DNA from: Streptomyces sp. NRRL F-6676
Lineage (GTDB): Bacteria > Actinomycetota > Actinomycetes > Streptomycetales > Streptomycetaceae
Reading direction: 5' to 3'
Assembly: GCF_000725625.1 (NCBI RefSeq)
Contig: NZ_KL647085.1
Span: 1 to 59,472, forward strand
DNA: 59,472 nt
A program made the position numbers and the translations under genes. Below the pieces are notes generated by a model. The model had not been told where the DNA came from, ran no database searches, and saw nothing but the letters and a program-made list of their open reading frames with translations. Shown piece by piece: positions 1 to 8,971 of this stretch (its first letter is position 1; the number at the start of each line of letters is the position of its first letter).

Positions 1-114
1 AACACCTCCACCAACGGCACGGGAGCCTTGTGCGTTGCGGCCCTCACCTCGGCCTGACTGACGTCACCCGATCAGTGGTCCCGTTGAAAACGCTCAGTGA
101 ACGATCGCCGCGTT

Positions 115-582
115 CTACGCACACGGGCATGGCAGTTCGGGTGCCGAGCGGTTCGGGGAGCACGTCACCACGGCGAGGGAGAGGTAGGAGGGGCGTTCGA
201 GGTAGCGGCCGCAGGACACGTCACCGCCCGCGTGTAGCCGTTCGGCGGCGGCGTCCACCAGTCGGGCCAGGCGCGCGGTGTCCCGGTCGGCCTCAGCGGC
301 GAACCGGGGTGTGAACTCGGCCAGCCGCTCGCCGAGCCAGGCCGCCGCCTCCTTCGCCTCGTCCCACGTCCCCCGGACGAGTCCGCGCGGCTTGACGAGC
401 CAGTACGCCGTCTCCAGGGGCGGTAGGTCCGACGTGCGGAACTCCGCGGCGACCTGGCGGTAGCGCTCGATCAGTTCCGGCCTGCCTCCGGGCGGGGGCG
501 GATCGGGGTGCGGCGGCCGTCGCAGGGCCTCGTCGTCGAAGCGTGTCTTCGGGCCGGTCCAGAGGTAGGCGTGGTGGTGCAT
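115..582 (-). CDS. Hypothetical protein, 155 aa
   Basis: I do not recognise a family. The ATG at 582 follows a purine-rich GCGGGA and begins MHHHAYLWTGPKTRFDD; the frame stays open further upstream, but that extension has low-complexity Arg/Gly/Pro composition and overlaps the next gene, so the internal ATG was chosen. The protein is soluble-looking, charged and helical, with a Pro-rich stretch near residues 24-33, the pattern ETAYWLVKPRGLVRGTWDE in the middle and a Cys-containing tail. No signal peptide or membrane segment is visible. It lies 68 bp downstream of a DUF397-like gene on the same strand and may be co-transcribed with it. Function unknown; the call as a real gene rests on start, composition and position. 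Confidence 0.6.
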   Translation of the reverse strand: MHHHAYLWTGPKTRFDDEALRRPPHPDPPPPGGRPELIERYRQVAAEFRTSDLPPLETAYWLVKPRGLVRGTWDEAKEAAAWLGERLAEFTPRFAAEADRDTARLARLVDAAAERLHAGGDVSCGRYLERPSYLSLAVVTCSPNRSAPELPCPCA

Positions 583-650
583 GGGCGGTTCCCGCTTCGA
601 AAAGCGCCGGCCGGGCCCGGCCCGACCGGCGGGAGGGGGACGGAGGGGTG

Positions 651-875
651 TCAGACGCCGAGGCCGAAGCGCGCCGGGTCGATGCCGGCCGCGTCCAGCT
701 CCTCCGTGGTGAACCGCAACGGCTGCGCGTCCGGACGCTTGCTGTCGCCCAGGGCCCAGGCGTCCTCGCCGATCCGGGCCAGGGTTACGCACCCCTCGGT
801 ACAGGGGCCGCCGCACGCCTTCGTGAACGCGGCTCCGCCGAGGTCGAGCGCGTAGAGATCGGTTCCGTTCTGCAT
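651..875 (-). CDS. Small DUF397-like protein, 74 aa
   Basis: The C-terminal half (CVTLARIGEDAWALGDSK followed by PDAQPLRFTTEEL) follows the DUF397 pattern, in which a Cys-Val segment is followed by RDSKxPDGPxLRFT. The N-terminus is atypical: it has CGGPCTEGC instead of the WFKSSYSG opening, which adds a Cys cluster. DUF397 proteins are small actinobacterial proteins, usually paired with XRE/DUF5753 regulators. The start may be ATG 875 or GTG 878; the GGAAGGTG upstream fits ATG 875 better. It is divergent from the XRE regulator at 1120, which carries its own canonical DUF397 partner, so this locus has two. The exact biochemical role of DUF397 proteins is not established. Confidence 0.65.
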   Translation of the reverse strand: MQNGTDLYALDLGGAAFTKACGGPCTEGCVTLARIGEDAWALGDSKRPDAQPLRFTTEELDAAGIDPARFGLGV

Positions 876-1119
876 CACTGCACCTTCCAGCTCGTCTGAC
901 GCGGCCAGGCAGAGCCGCCGCCCGGTGTCTCCGCAGGTCAGCGGTGTACGTGGACGGTCTCTCCTGGCGCTTGGTGACCTCAGGGTGGCGGTTGGACAGG
1001 GGCGGGGACGAGTGTGGCACCCCGTACGCTGCGTCAGTGTACGGACACGAAGAGTGGACGGTACGTCTGATGATCCGTCAGGCTGGGGGTGTTCGCGGAG
1101 ACGAGGAAAGGGGCGGCGG

Positions 1120-2001
1120 ATGGACGTGGTGGGAGTCGAGGGGGAGGCGGCGGCCGGTGCGCGGGCGGTTCCGACGGGGGAGTGGGAGCGGGAGCCGCAT
1201 CCGTCGGACAGCCTGCGGACGTTCGGCGCGTTCGTTCAGGCGCTGCGAGAACACGCCGGGCTCAGCCGGACCGAGCTGGCCGCCCTCGTCCAGTTCTCCA
1301 AGCACACGGTGGAGTCGGTGGAGTTGGGACGGCGAATGCCGGACGAGGCGTTCGTGGAGCGGGCGGAGGAAGCCCTCGGCAACACCGGTGCCCTGCGCAG
1401 GGCCGCGCGGCATCTGACGCGGGGGGAGGCGGGGCTGGCGGCATGGTTCCGGCGGTGGGCCCGGCTGGAGCGGGAGGCGGTGAGCCTGTGCACGTACGAG
1501 TGCCGGTTGGTTCCGGGGTTGTTGCAGTCGGAGGCGTACGCGCGGGCGGTGTTCGACAACAGCGTTCCGCTGCTGACCGACGAGCAGACGGAGGCGCAGG
1601 TCGCGGCCCGCATGGACCGGCAGGCGATGATGCGGGAGCGTCCGACCGTGCCGTTCGGCTTCATCGTGGAGGAGTCGGTCTTCCGGCGCGGACTGGGTGG
1701 GGCGCAGGTTCAGACGAACATGCTGGACCACGTGCTGGAGCTGACCGCGCCGCGCAACGTGACGCTTCAAGTGGTGCCGGTGGAAATGGAGTTCCACGGG
1801 TGCCTTGACGGACCCATGCGCATCTTGGAGACCCTGGAGGGGCGTCGAGTCGGCTACTCCGAGGGGCAGCAGAACGGACGGCTGATCTCCGACCCGAAAG
1901 AGATGAGTCTGCTCTGCCGACGCTATGACACACTGCGCTCACAGGCCCTCAATCCCAAGCAATCCAGGGACCTGCTGGAGCGACTGCGAGGAGAGCTATG
2001 A
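1120..2001 (+). CDS. XRE-family regulator with DUF5753 domain
   Basis: A 293-residue DNA-binding protein. A helix-turn-helix lies at about residues 34-88 (LRTFGAFVQALREHAGLSR, then TELAALVQFSKHTVESVELG), followed by a DUF5753 domain to the C-terminus containing the typical CTYECRLVPGLLQSEAYAR segment. The frame is open from 925, but ATG 1120 has a GAGGAAAGGGG ribosome site and gives the usual family length of about 280-290. Its stop overlaps the ATG of the DUF397 gene by 4 bp, implying translational coupling. Such pairs (BldB/WhiJ-like) are abundant in Streptomyces and are thought to tune development or antibiotic production; the specific target is unknown. Confidence 0.93.
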   Translation: MDVVGVEGEAAAGARAVPTGEWEREPHPSDSLRTFGAFVQALREHAGLSRTELAALVQFSKHTVESVELGRRMPDEAFVERAEEALGNTGALRRAARHLTRGEAGLAAWFRRWARLEREAVSLCTYECRLVPGLLQSEAYARAVFDNSVPLLTDEQTEAQVAARMDRQAMMRERPTVPFGFIVEESVFRRGLGGAQVQTNMLDHVLELTAPRNVTLQVVPVEMEFHGCLDGPMRILETLEGRRVGYSEGQQNGRLISDPKEMSLLCRRYDTLRSQALNPKQSRDLLERLRGEL

Positions 2002-2189
2002 GCAGCGGTACGTCGGAACTCGCCTGGTTCAAGTCCAGCTACAGCGGCACCCAGGGCGACGACTGCGTGGAGATCGCCGTCACCGAACAGGCCGTCCACG
2101 TACGGGACTCCAAGGACGTGGCCCGCCCCGCCTTCGCCCTCGGCCACGACGGCTGGCGGCAGTTCGTACAGTTCGCGTCGGAGCGTTGA
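1998..2189 (+). CDS. DUF397 domain protein, 63 aa
   Basis: Canonical DUF397 protein: ELAWFKSSYSGTQGDDCVEI, then VHVRDSKDVARPAFALGHDGW. It starts at an ATGA that overlaps the stop of the upstream XRE/DUF5753 gene, so the two are translated together. In the WhiJ-like systems of Streptomyces the small DUF397 partner is thought to modulate the DNA-binding protein; this is family knowledge, not shown by the sequence. The length is standard (about 60-70 aa) and there are no membrane segments. It ends 4 bp before the convergent gene at 2194. Confidence 0.92.
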   Translation: MSSGTSELAWFKSSYSGTQGDDCVEIAVTEQAVHVRDSKDVARPAFALGHDGWRQFVQFASER

Positions 2190-2193
2190 GCCC

Positions 2194-2694
2194 TCACCGC
2201 GTCCGGGAGCCCTCGGACCCGTAGCCAAGGGCCGTGCGGTTGATGAAGCGGTTGCCGAGGTCGCGTACGGGTGCGGGCCTCGGCTGCTGGGTGGTCTTCT
2301 TCGGGGTGGGCTTCTTGCCGCCCGTGCGCCTGGCCGGTGGCGCCTTCGCCTGCCTGGCGTTCTTCGCGGCCGGCGTGTTGCGTGCCGAGTACTTCTTGCG
2401 GAGCTCCGAGAGTTGCTCGCGTTCTCGCAGAGCCACGTTGGCTGGGAGGGCGCCGGCGAGGGCGTGGGCTCGGCTCAGTGCGTAACGTGCCGCATGCCAG
2501 CGCCTGTTGTTCAGCGTCGTGCGCGCCACCCCGATGGTCTGCCGCAAGGCCTTGATCTTCGCGGGCTGCCGCCGGGGGGTGTCGGACTCGGCCCCGCTGC
2601 TCCGCCGCTGCCCGGCGGCACGAGTGCCCCAGTCCGTGCCCGAGGTCAGGACGACGACCGCACGGGGATTGCTGCTCTGGCTGCGTCGTACCAC
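2194..2694 (-). CDS. Hypothetical basic protein, 166 aa
   Basis: No family recognised. The GTG start at 2694 is preceded by GGAGGGG at 8-nt spacing. The N-terminal half carries a helical, Arg-rich region (KIKALRQTIGVARTTLNNRR). The C-terminal half is strongly basic and low in complexity (AKNARQAKAPPARRTGGKK followed by PTPKKTTQQPRP), like a histone H1-type tail, so nucleic-acid binding is possible but inferred from charge alone. There is no signal peptide. It is convergent with the DUF397 gene and divergent from panD, with a promoter-like sequence at 2723-2751. Confidence 0.6.
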   Translation of the reverse strand: MVRRSQSSNPRAVVVLTSGTDWGTRAAGQRRSSGAESDTPRRQPAKIKALRQTIGVARTTLNNRRWHAARYALSRAHALAGALPANVALREREQLSELRKKYSARNTPAAKNARQAKAPPARRTGGKKPTPKKTTQQPRPAPVRDLGNRFINRTALGYGSEGSRTR

Positions 2695-2722
2695 GGTTCT
2701 GCCCCTCCGCTCTGCGCATGCG

Positions 2723-2751
2723 CGTTTACGACGTCAACGTGTCTAGTGCAA
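2723..2751 (-). promoter_or_regulatory. Putative sigma-70-type promoter for the basic protein gene
   Basis: Read on the minus strand, TTGCAC is followed by a 17-bp spacer and TAAACG, placed 28 bp before the GTG at 2694. Hexamers and spacing fit the housekeeping HrdB consensus loosely. Inferred from pattern only. Confidence 0.35.
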
Positions 2752-2867
2752 CGGATATCATGTGAATGCATGGGGAATCGGCCGCAGGGCTGAGTCGTTG
2801 TACTCTCCGGAGACGGCCCTTGACCTGCAGACAGCAGGCAGGGAGCAGCTGAATCGGGAGTATTTCC

Positions 2868-3287
2868 GTGTTTCGTACCATGTTCAAGTCCAAGATCCAC
2901 CGTGCCACCGTCACCCAGGCCGACCTGCACTACGTGGGGTCGGTGACCATTGACGCCGATCTGCTGGATGCGGCGGATCTGTTGCCGGGTGAGCTCGTGC
3001 ACATCGTCGACATCACCAACGGGGCCCGGCTCGAGACGTATGTCATCGAGGGGGAGCGGGGGTCCGGGGTGATCGGGATCAACGGGGCCGCCGCGCATCT
3101 CGTGCACCCCGGGGATCTGGTGATCCTCATCAGTTACGCCCAGGTCTCCGACGCCGAGGCGCGGTCGCTGCGGCCGCGGGTCGTGCACGTGGACGGCGAC
3201 AACCGTATCGTCGCCCTGGGCGATGACCCGTCCGAGCCGGTGCCGGGGTCGGACCAGGAGCGCAGCCCGCAGGCCGTGTCGGCCTGA
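2868..3287 (+). CDS. panD: Aspartate 1-decarboxylase
   Basis: Makes beta-alanine from L-aspartate for pantothenate/CoA synthesis. The protein is 139 aa (family about 120-140). The GTG start is preceded by GGGAG and gives [20 protein letters not shown]. The self-processing site G24-S25 (HYVGSV) is present; cleavage creates the N-terminal pyruvoyl group of the alpha chain. The downstream [20 protein letters not shown] and the [11 protein letters not shown] strand are typical. The C-terminal 20 residues ([16 protein letters not shown]) are a family-variable tail. It is not next to panB or panC, which is common in Streptomyces. Cytosolic tetramer in characterised homologues. Confidence 0.97.
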   Translation: MFRTMFKSKIHRATVTQADLHYVGSVTIDADLLDAADLLPGELVHIVDITNGARLETYVIEGERGSGVIGINGAAAHLVHPGDLVILISYAQVSDAEARSLRPRVVHVDGDNRIVALGDDPSEPVPGSDQERSPQAVSA

Positions 3288-3337
3288 CGTATCGACTTCG
3301 AGTGGACATCGACTCCGGGTGGACGAGGAGCGCGGCC

Positions 3338-3685
3338 GTGAGTGACGACATCGAGATCCGTGACGACCGGGCGGCAGGGCGGCTCGAAGCCCGCGCGGGC
3401 GGTGAGGTCGTCGGGCGGGTGGAGTACTTCGTGCTCGATGAGCCCGGCCGCGCGCTCGTGCCCGTGCACACGATCGTCGAGCCGGCACACGAGGGGCAGG
3501 GCATCGGCGGGTCCCTCGCGCGGGAGCTCTACGCGATCGCCGGGCGGGAGGGCGTCGCGGTGGCGCCGTTGTGCCCGTACGTCGTGAAGTGGGCCGCGCG
3601 TCATACGCAGGAGGCGCCGGCGGCGGATCCCGCGTTGCTGCGGGCGGCGGAGGAGTGGCTGGCCGCGCATCCGGGGCGGTTCTGA
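3338..3685 (+). CDS. GNAT-family acetyltransferase, YjdJ-like (COG2388)
   Basis: A 115-residue single-domain GNAT of the small Acetyltransf_CG type. The acetyl-CoA loop reads VEPAHEGQGIGGSLARELY (about residues 48-66), and the family-typical CPYVVKW motif follows, containing the Cys seen in most members. The start is GTG 3338 with GAGGAG 7 nt upstream; a longer frame from 3302 lacks such a site. It lies 50 bp after panD in the same direction, so the two may be co-transcribed, but no functional link is known. Substrate unknown. Confidence 0.88.
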   Translation: MSDDIEIRDDRAAGRLEARAGGEVVGRVEYFVLDEPGRALVPVHTIVEPAHEGQGIGGSLARELYAIAGREGVAVAPLCPYVVKWAARHTQEAPAADPALLRAAEEWLAAHPGRF

Positions 3686-3708
3686 AGGGGACGGGTGTCC
3701 TGCCGGTG

Positions 3709-3744
3709 AGGGCGGCTCCGGGGAAGTGCTCCCGGGGCCGCCCT
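3709..3744 (+). terminator. Stem-loop terminator after the GNAT gene
   Basis: AGGGCGGC at 3709 pairs with GCCGCCCT ending at 3744, and an inner CCGGGG/CCCGG pairing extends the stem. It lies 24 bp after the stop at 3685. There is no U-tract, as is usual for Streptomyces intrinsic terminators. Confidence 0.6.
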
Positions 3745-3866
3745 TCCGTGTCCCGTCGTCGTCCGCCGTGTCCCGCCGCCCTGCCGCGACCGGGTGACTG
3801 GGGGGTCGGGGTCCGGGTAGGCGGGGGAGTAGTCCAGAGCCGACGTGTCGATGGCTGGAGGACAGC

Positions 3867-4136
3867 ATGACGCAGCCGTATCCCGATCCCGTGCCGCCGG
3901 GGCCCACGCCGGGGCCCGCGCCGACGCCGCCGGGTCCCACGCCCACGCCCGGGCCGGATCCGGTGCCGCCGGATCCGGCGCCCGCGCCGCCGGCGCCCAC
4001 TCCGCCCGCGCCCACTCCGCCGGCTCCTACGCCGCCGGGGCCGGCGCCCGTGCCGCCCGGGCCCGGGCCGACGCCGCCCGGGCCGGGGCCCGATCGGCCG
4101 GGGCCCGTTCCGGAGCCGCCGGGGCCGTTGTCCTGA
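3867..4136 (+). CDS. Proline-dominated peptide, 89 aa
   Basis: The ATG at 3867 is preceded by GGAGGACAGC, a strong ribosome binding site, and starts MTQPYPDPVPPGPTPGPAP. The rest is almost only Pro, Gly, Ala, Thr and Val in PxP and PPxP repeats, ending PVPEPPGPLS. More than half of the residues are proline. There is no signal peptide, membrane segment or cysteine. I do not recognise a family. Translation would very likely need EF-P because of the PP and PPG runs. It could instead be a non-coding GC repeat; the start context is the main argument for a gene. Confidence 0.45.
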   Translation: MTQPYPDPVPPGPTPGPAPTPPGPTPTPGPDPVPPDPAPAPPAPTPPAPTPPAPTPPGPAPVPPGPGPTPPGPGPDRPGPVPEPPGPLS

Positions 4137-4149
4137 CGGCGGGGCGGGG

Positions 4150-4311
4150 GGACGGGGGCCTTTTCCTCGCCCCCGCCGCCCCTGCCCTTCCCGTCCTCCA
4201 GGGGCTGTGCCCCTTCGACCCCCCGGGTGCGCCTCATGGCTCGGGGGGTTCGCGGTGGTGGGGCGGGCGCGGGTGCGTCGCGGCTGGTCGCGCAGTTCCC
4301 CGCGCCCCTTG
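4150..4311. repeat. Intergenic modular repeat, copy 1
   Basis: Copy of the window-wide family. A reverse-oriented B module (tcgcccccgccgcccctgcc... to a CAGGGGCT/TGCCCCTT hairpin) lies at about 4165-4222, and an A module GCGCAGTTCCCCGCGCCCCT at 4290-4309. It fills the 203-bp gap between the convergent Pro-rich gene and gnd, which otherwise holds nothing I recognise. Confidence 0.7.
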
Positions 4312-4339
4312 AGAGGCGCGCCCCGCGGCCGAAGGCGTG

Positions 4340-5779
4340 TTACGCCTCGACCTCCGTGCGGTCGCCGCCCCACAGGGTGTGGAACGTGCCCTCGAGGTCC
4401 GTGCGGCGGTAGGTGTGGGCGCCGAAGTAGTCGCGCTGGCCCTGGGTGAGGGCCGCGGGGAGGCGCTCGGCGCGGAGGGCGTCGTAGTACGCGAGGGCCG
4501 CCGCGAAGCCGGGGGCGGCGACGCCCTGGCGGGTGGCCGCGATCAGAACCTCGCGCCAGTCGTCCTGCGCCGCCGCGATCTCCTGCGCGAAGGTCTCGTC
4601 CGACAGGAGGCTCGGCAGATCCGGGCGGGCGTCGTAGGCCGCGCGGATGCGGTCCAGGAACGCGGCCCGGATGATGCAGCCGCCCCGCCAGAGCGCCGAG
4701 ACCGCGCCCAGGTCGACGTCCCAGCCGTACTCCTCGCTGCCCGCCGCGATCTCGTGGAAGCCCTGCGTGTACGAGACGATCTTCGACGCGTACAGCGCCT
4801 GCTCGACGCGGTCCGCGAACGCCGCCGCCTCGGAGGAGGACAGGGGGGACGGCGTCGGGCCCGCGAGGTCGCGCGAGGCCCGCCGCAGCGCCGCGTGCCC
4901 GGACAGCGAGCGCGCGAACACCGCCTCCGCGATGCCCGACACCGGAACGCCCAGGTCCAGCGCGATCTGGACCGTCCAGCGGCCGGTGCCCTTCTGCTCC
5001 GCCTGGTCCACCACCACGTCCACGAACGGCTTGCCCGTCGCCGCGTCCACGTGCGACAGGACCTCCGCCGTGATCTCGATCAGATACGAGTCGAGGCGCC
5101 CGGTGTTCCAGGTGCGGAAGATGTCCGCGATCTGCGCGGGGGAGTAGCCCGCCACGTCCCGCAGCAACTGGTACGCCTCGCCGATGAGCTGCATGTCCGC
5201 GTACTCGATGCCGTTGTGCACCATCTTGACGAAGTGCCCGGCGCCGTCGGGGCCGACGTGCGTCACACACGGGGTGCCGTCGGCCGCCTTCGCCGAGATC
5301 TTCTCCAGCATCGGGCCGAGCGAGTCGTACGACTCCTTCGGGCCGCCCGGCATGATGCTCGGGCCGTTGAGCGCGCCCTCCTCGCCGCCGGAGACGCCCA
5401 TGCCGACGAAGTGGATGCCCTGCTCCCGCAGTTGGCGCTCGCGGCGCCGGGTGTCGGCGAAGTGCGCGTTGCCGCCGTCGATGATCATGTCGCCGGGCTC
5501 CAGGAGCGGCGCGAACTCCTCGATCACCGCGTCCGTCGGCTCGCCCGCCTTCACCATGACGACCAGTCGGCGCGGCCGCTCCAGCGCCGCCACGAACTCC
5601 TTCGCGGTCTCGGCCGCGACGAACTCGCCCTCGTGCCCGAACTCGTTCACGAGGTCGTGCGTCTTCGACGCCGTCCGGTTGTGCACTGCGACCGTGTAGC
5701 CGTTCCGCGCGAAGTTGCGGGCGAGGTTGCGGCCCATGACCGCGAGACCTGTGACACCGATCTGGGCTGAGCTGTTCAT
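4340..5779 (-). CDS. gnd: 6-phosphogluconate dehydrogenase, decarboxylating
   Basis: Oxidises 6-phosphogluconate to ribulose 5-phosphate and CO2 with NADP+ in the oxidative pentose phosphate pathway. The 479-residue long form starts at ATG 5779 with GAGGAG upstream. The cofactor loop GLAVMGRNLA is at residues 11-20; GVSGGEEGALNGPSIMPGG forms the substrate loop, and KMVHNGIEYADMQLIGEAY contains the catalytic lysine. The C-terminal domain ends in HTLWGGDRTEVEA. Long-form GndA enzymes normally use NADP+. It is divergent from rpfD across a 359-bp gap. S. coelicolor, as I recall it, has a gnd copy next to rpfD (SCO0975/SCO0974), matching this order. Confidence 0.97.
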   Translation of the reverse strand: MNSSAQIGVTGLAVMGRNLARNFARNGYTVAVHNRTASKTHDLVNEFGHEGEFVAAETAKEFVAALERPRRLVVMVKAGEPTDAVIEEFAPLLEPGDMIIDGGNAHFADTRRRERQLREQGIHFVGMGVSGGEEGALNGPSIMPGGPKESYDSLGPMLEKISAKAADGTPCVTHVGPDGAGHFVKMVHNGIEYADMQLIGEAYQLLRDVAGYSPAQIADIFRTWNTGRLDSYLIEITAEVLSHVDAATGKPFVDVVVDQAEQKGTGRWTVQIALDLGVPVSGIAEAVFARSLSGHAALRRASRDLAGPTPSPLSSSEAAAFADRVEQALYASKIVSYTQGFHEIAAGSEEYGWDVDLGAVSALWRGGCIIRAAFLDRIRAAYDARPDLPSLLSDETFAQEIAAAQDDWREVLIAATRQGVAAPGFAAALAYYDALRAERLPAALTQGQRDYFGAHTYRRTDLEGTFHTLWGGDRTEVEA

Positions 5780-5796
5780 GCGTGGGCTCCTCAGGT

Positions 5797-5830
5797 TGTC
5801 GTGAACAAGGCCGTGTCGTGAACAAGGCCG
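5797..5830. repeat. 17-bp tandem duplication upstream of gnd
   Basis: TGTCGTGAACAAGGCCG occurs twice back to back (5797-5813 and 5814-5830), followed by degenerate GTGTCGTG copies to about 5880. It lies 18 bp upstream of the gnd start, within the divergent gnd/rpfD control region. Confidence 0.75.
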
Positions 5831-6003
5831 GTGTCGTGCGCGAGACCGCGTGCCGTGCACGTGGCCTCGTGTCGTGCAACAAGGACGAGGGCGTCAGTAT
5901 TGCCCCCGGTCCCTCCCGACGTGGCGATTCGCGCACCGTACGGCCGCGCGTCCGCCCATGTGTACGTGCGCGGACGGCAGCCCGCCTCAGCCGCCCGGCG
6001 AAA

Positions 6004-6029
6004 CCGGCTCCCGTGCGTACGGGAACCGG
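6004..6029. promoter_or_regulatory. Hairpin in the rpfD upstream region
   Basis: CCGGCTCCCGT, a GCGT loop and ACGGGAACCGG form a near-perfect stem about 110 bp upstream of rpfD. Streptomyces rpf genes can carry c-di-AMP (ydaO) riboswitches, but I could not match that consensus here, so this is reported only as a hairpin of unknown role. Confidence 0.35.
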
Positions 6030-6117
6030 CGGCGAAATCCGGCCACTTGACGTGCCGGAGCGGCCGACACCGGTCTTGTCCCGCTCCGTGCGCAGCGGTT
6101 ACGGTGCCCGCTCCTGA

Positions 6118-7371
<1,254 letters not shown>

Positions 7372-7399
7372 GCGACGCGCGCGCCCGCCTTGGTCCCGG

Positions 7400-8584
7400 T
7401 CAGGATCCGACACGGCTGCGGTGCCGGTCGGGGAGGGGCATCGGGATGAACGGCCCGCTGTAGAACGGGCCGAAGGTGTACGGCGGGGTGCACTGGGACG
7501 GGCCCCGCAGGGACGCGGGGAGCGGCGCCGGGGCCGCGGTCACGGGCGACGGGATCGCGAGCGCCGGCGCCGACAGCGGGCCCGGCGCGGGCTCGGACGG
7601 CAGCGGCCGGGCGGGCAGCGGCCGGGCGGGCAGCGGCCGGACGGGGAGCGGCTGGGCCGGCACCGTTCCGGTGGTTTCCGGCACCGCTGCGGCGGCGGCC
7701 GTCTCCTGCCGCTTCCCGTCCGGCGCGGCCCCGGCGGCGGCCGTCTCCCGCCGCTCCCCGCCGAGCCGCTCCGTGGTGAGCAGGATCAGGCCGCCCGCCG
7801 CGACGACTCCGCACCCCAGGGCGAGCACGGTGCCCGTGGTGCCGTGGCGGAACGTCTCGCCGAACATGGTCAGGCCCACCGCGGCGGCGATCACCGGGTT
7901 GACGACCGTGACCGTGGCCAGCGGGGCGGCCAGGCCCGCGCCCCGGTACGACGCCTGCGACAGCAGCGTGCCGACCGTCGCCAGTACCGCGATCGTCGCC
8001 ACGCTGGGCAGCGCGGCGAGCGTCACGCCGTCCTCCCAGTCCTCCGCGACGGTCTTGGTGAAGACCGAGGCGATACCGAACGCGATGCCGGAGGCGCCGG
8101 CGAGGAGCACGCTGCGCACCACCGGGTGGCGGTGGGCGGCGCGGGCGGCCGTCATCAGCGCGACGATCGCGCCGGCGGTGACCGCGGCGAGCAGGACCCG
8201 CTCCCCGCTCTCCAGGGACCGCGCCTCGGCACTGCCGGTCAGCGCGAGCAGCCCCGCGAGGCCGGCCGTCGCCATCAGGGCGCCGCGCCAGGCGGTCGCG
8301 CCTGCCCTGCGGCCCACGAAGAGGGCGGCCATCGGGAGCGCGAACACGATGGTCAGCGCGCCGAGGGGCTGCACGAGGCTGAGAGGGCCGTAGGCGAGGG
8401 CGACGACATGGAGGAGGGCGCCGAGGCCGTTGAGGCCGATCGCGGCCCACCAGGCGGGATGGCGGAGGGGGGCGTAGGGGCGGTCGGGGGTGGAGGCGGC
8501 GACGCGTTCCTGGACGATGGCGCCGCCGGCGTAGGCGACGGCGGAGACGAGGGAGAGCAGGACGGAGACCGCGAAGGCGCTCAT
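7400..8584 (-). CDS. DMT-superfamily (EamA-like) membrane transporter
   Basis: A 394-residue integral membrane protein with about nine or ten hydrophobic segments over residues 1-290, starting MSAFAVSVLLSLVSAVAYAGG. It resembles the DMT/EamA family (AYGPLSLVQPLGALTIVFALP; NPVIAAAVGLTMFGETFRHG). The ATG at 8584 has AAGGAG upstream. The last 100 residues form an unusual soluble tail with three RPLPA repeats from a 15-bp tandem repeat at about 7605-7650, then Pro/Ala-rich sequence. DMT proteins export or import small metabolites; the substrate is not predictable. Convergent with rpfD, 28 bp apart. Confidence 0.85.
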   Translation of the reverse strand: MSAFAVSVLLSLVSAVAYAGGAIVQERVAASTPDRPYAPLRHPAWWAAIGLNGLGALLHVVALAYGPLSLVQPLGALTIVFALPMAALFVGRRAGATAWRGALMATAGLAGLLALTGSAEARSLESGERVLLAAVTAGAIVALMTAARAAHRHPVVRSVLLAGASGIAFGIASVFTKTVAEDWEDGVTLAALPSVATIAVLATVGTLLSQASYRGAGLAAPLATVTVVNPVIAAAVGLTMFGETFRHGTTGTVLALGCGVVAAGGLILLTTERLGGERRETAAAGAAPDGKRQETAAAAAVPETTGTVPAQPLPVRPLPARPLPARPLPSEPAPGPLSAPALAIPSPVTAAPAPLPASLRGPSQCTPPYTFGPFYSGPFIPMPLPDRHRSRVGS

Positions 8585-8771
8585 GAGTGGCTCCTTCGGA
8601 CGAGGGCCCCGAGGGGCCGGTGCGGTGATCCGGCTGCTTCCATGTCACCACCTTGCCTCGTGGATCGGCGTACGTCGTCGTACCTGAGCACTCATTGGGT
8701 CCTACTGCCGATGGAGTACGGGCCCCACGGGGTCCTCCCCAGGGTGGGTGACGGGGGCGGGGGAGCGCACG

Positions 8772-8884
8772 CGTTTTTTCTCGCCCCCGCCGCCCTCGCC
8801 CTTCCCGTCCCTCGAGGCGCTCCGCCCCTTGGACCCGGGACGTGCGGGTGGGCGGGGCTTCTCGCGCAGTTCCCCGCGCCCTGA
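8772..8884. repeat. Intergenic modular repeat, copy 2
   Basis: A reverse B module (ctcgcccccgccgccctcgc... ending CGCTCCGCCCCTTGGACCC, about 8778-8836) is followed by an A module GCGCAGTTCCCCGCGCCC at 8864-8881. It occupies most of the 387-bp gap between the DMT gene and glgA; the rest of that gap has no other recognisable feature. Confidence 0.7.
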
Positions 8885-8971
8885 AGGGGCGTACCCAGCC
8901 GCGCCCGTCCCCCTCTTCCCCTCCCTGCCCCCATGGGTGACCATGGGCTCAGGCAACCCAGGAGGTCGCAC

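Noticed and set aside
1..57. Possible 3' end of a plus-strand gene ending TGA at 55-57
   Set aside because: Only 18 codons are visible and they show no family signature; cannot be supported.
2646..5936. Very long minus-strand frame (1096 aa) across panD and gnd
   Set aside because: Arg/Gly/Pro-rich translation without domain pattern, overlapping clear genes; a GC-skew shadow.
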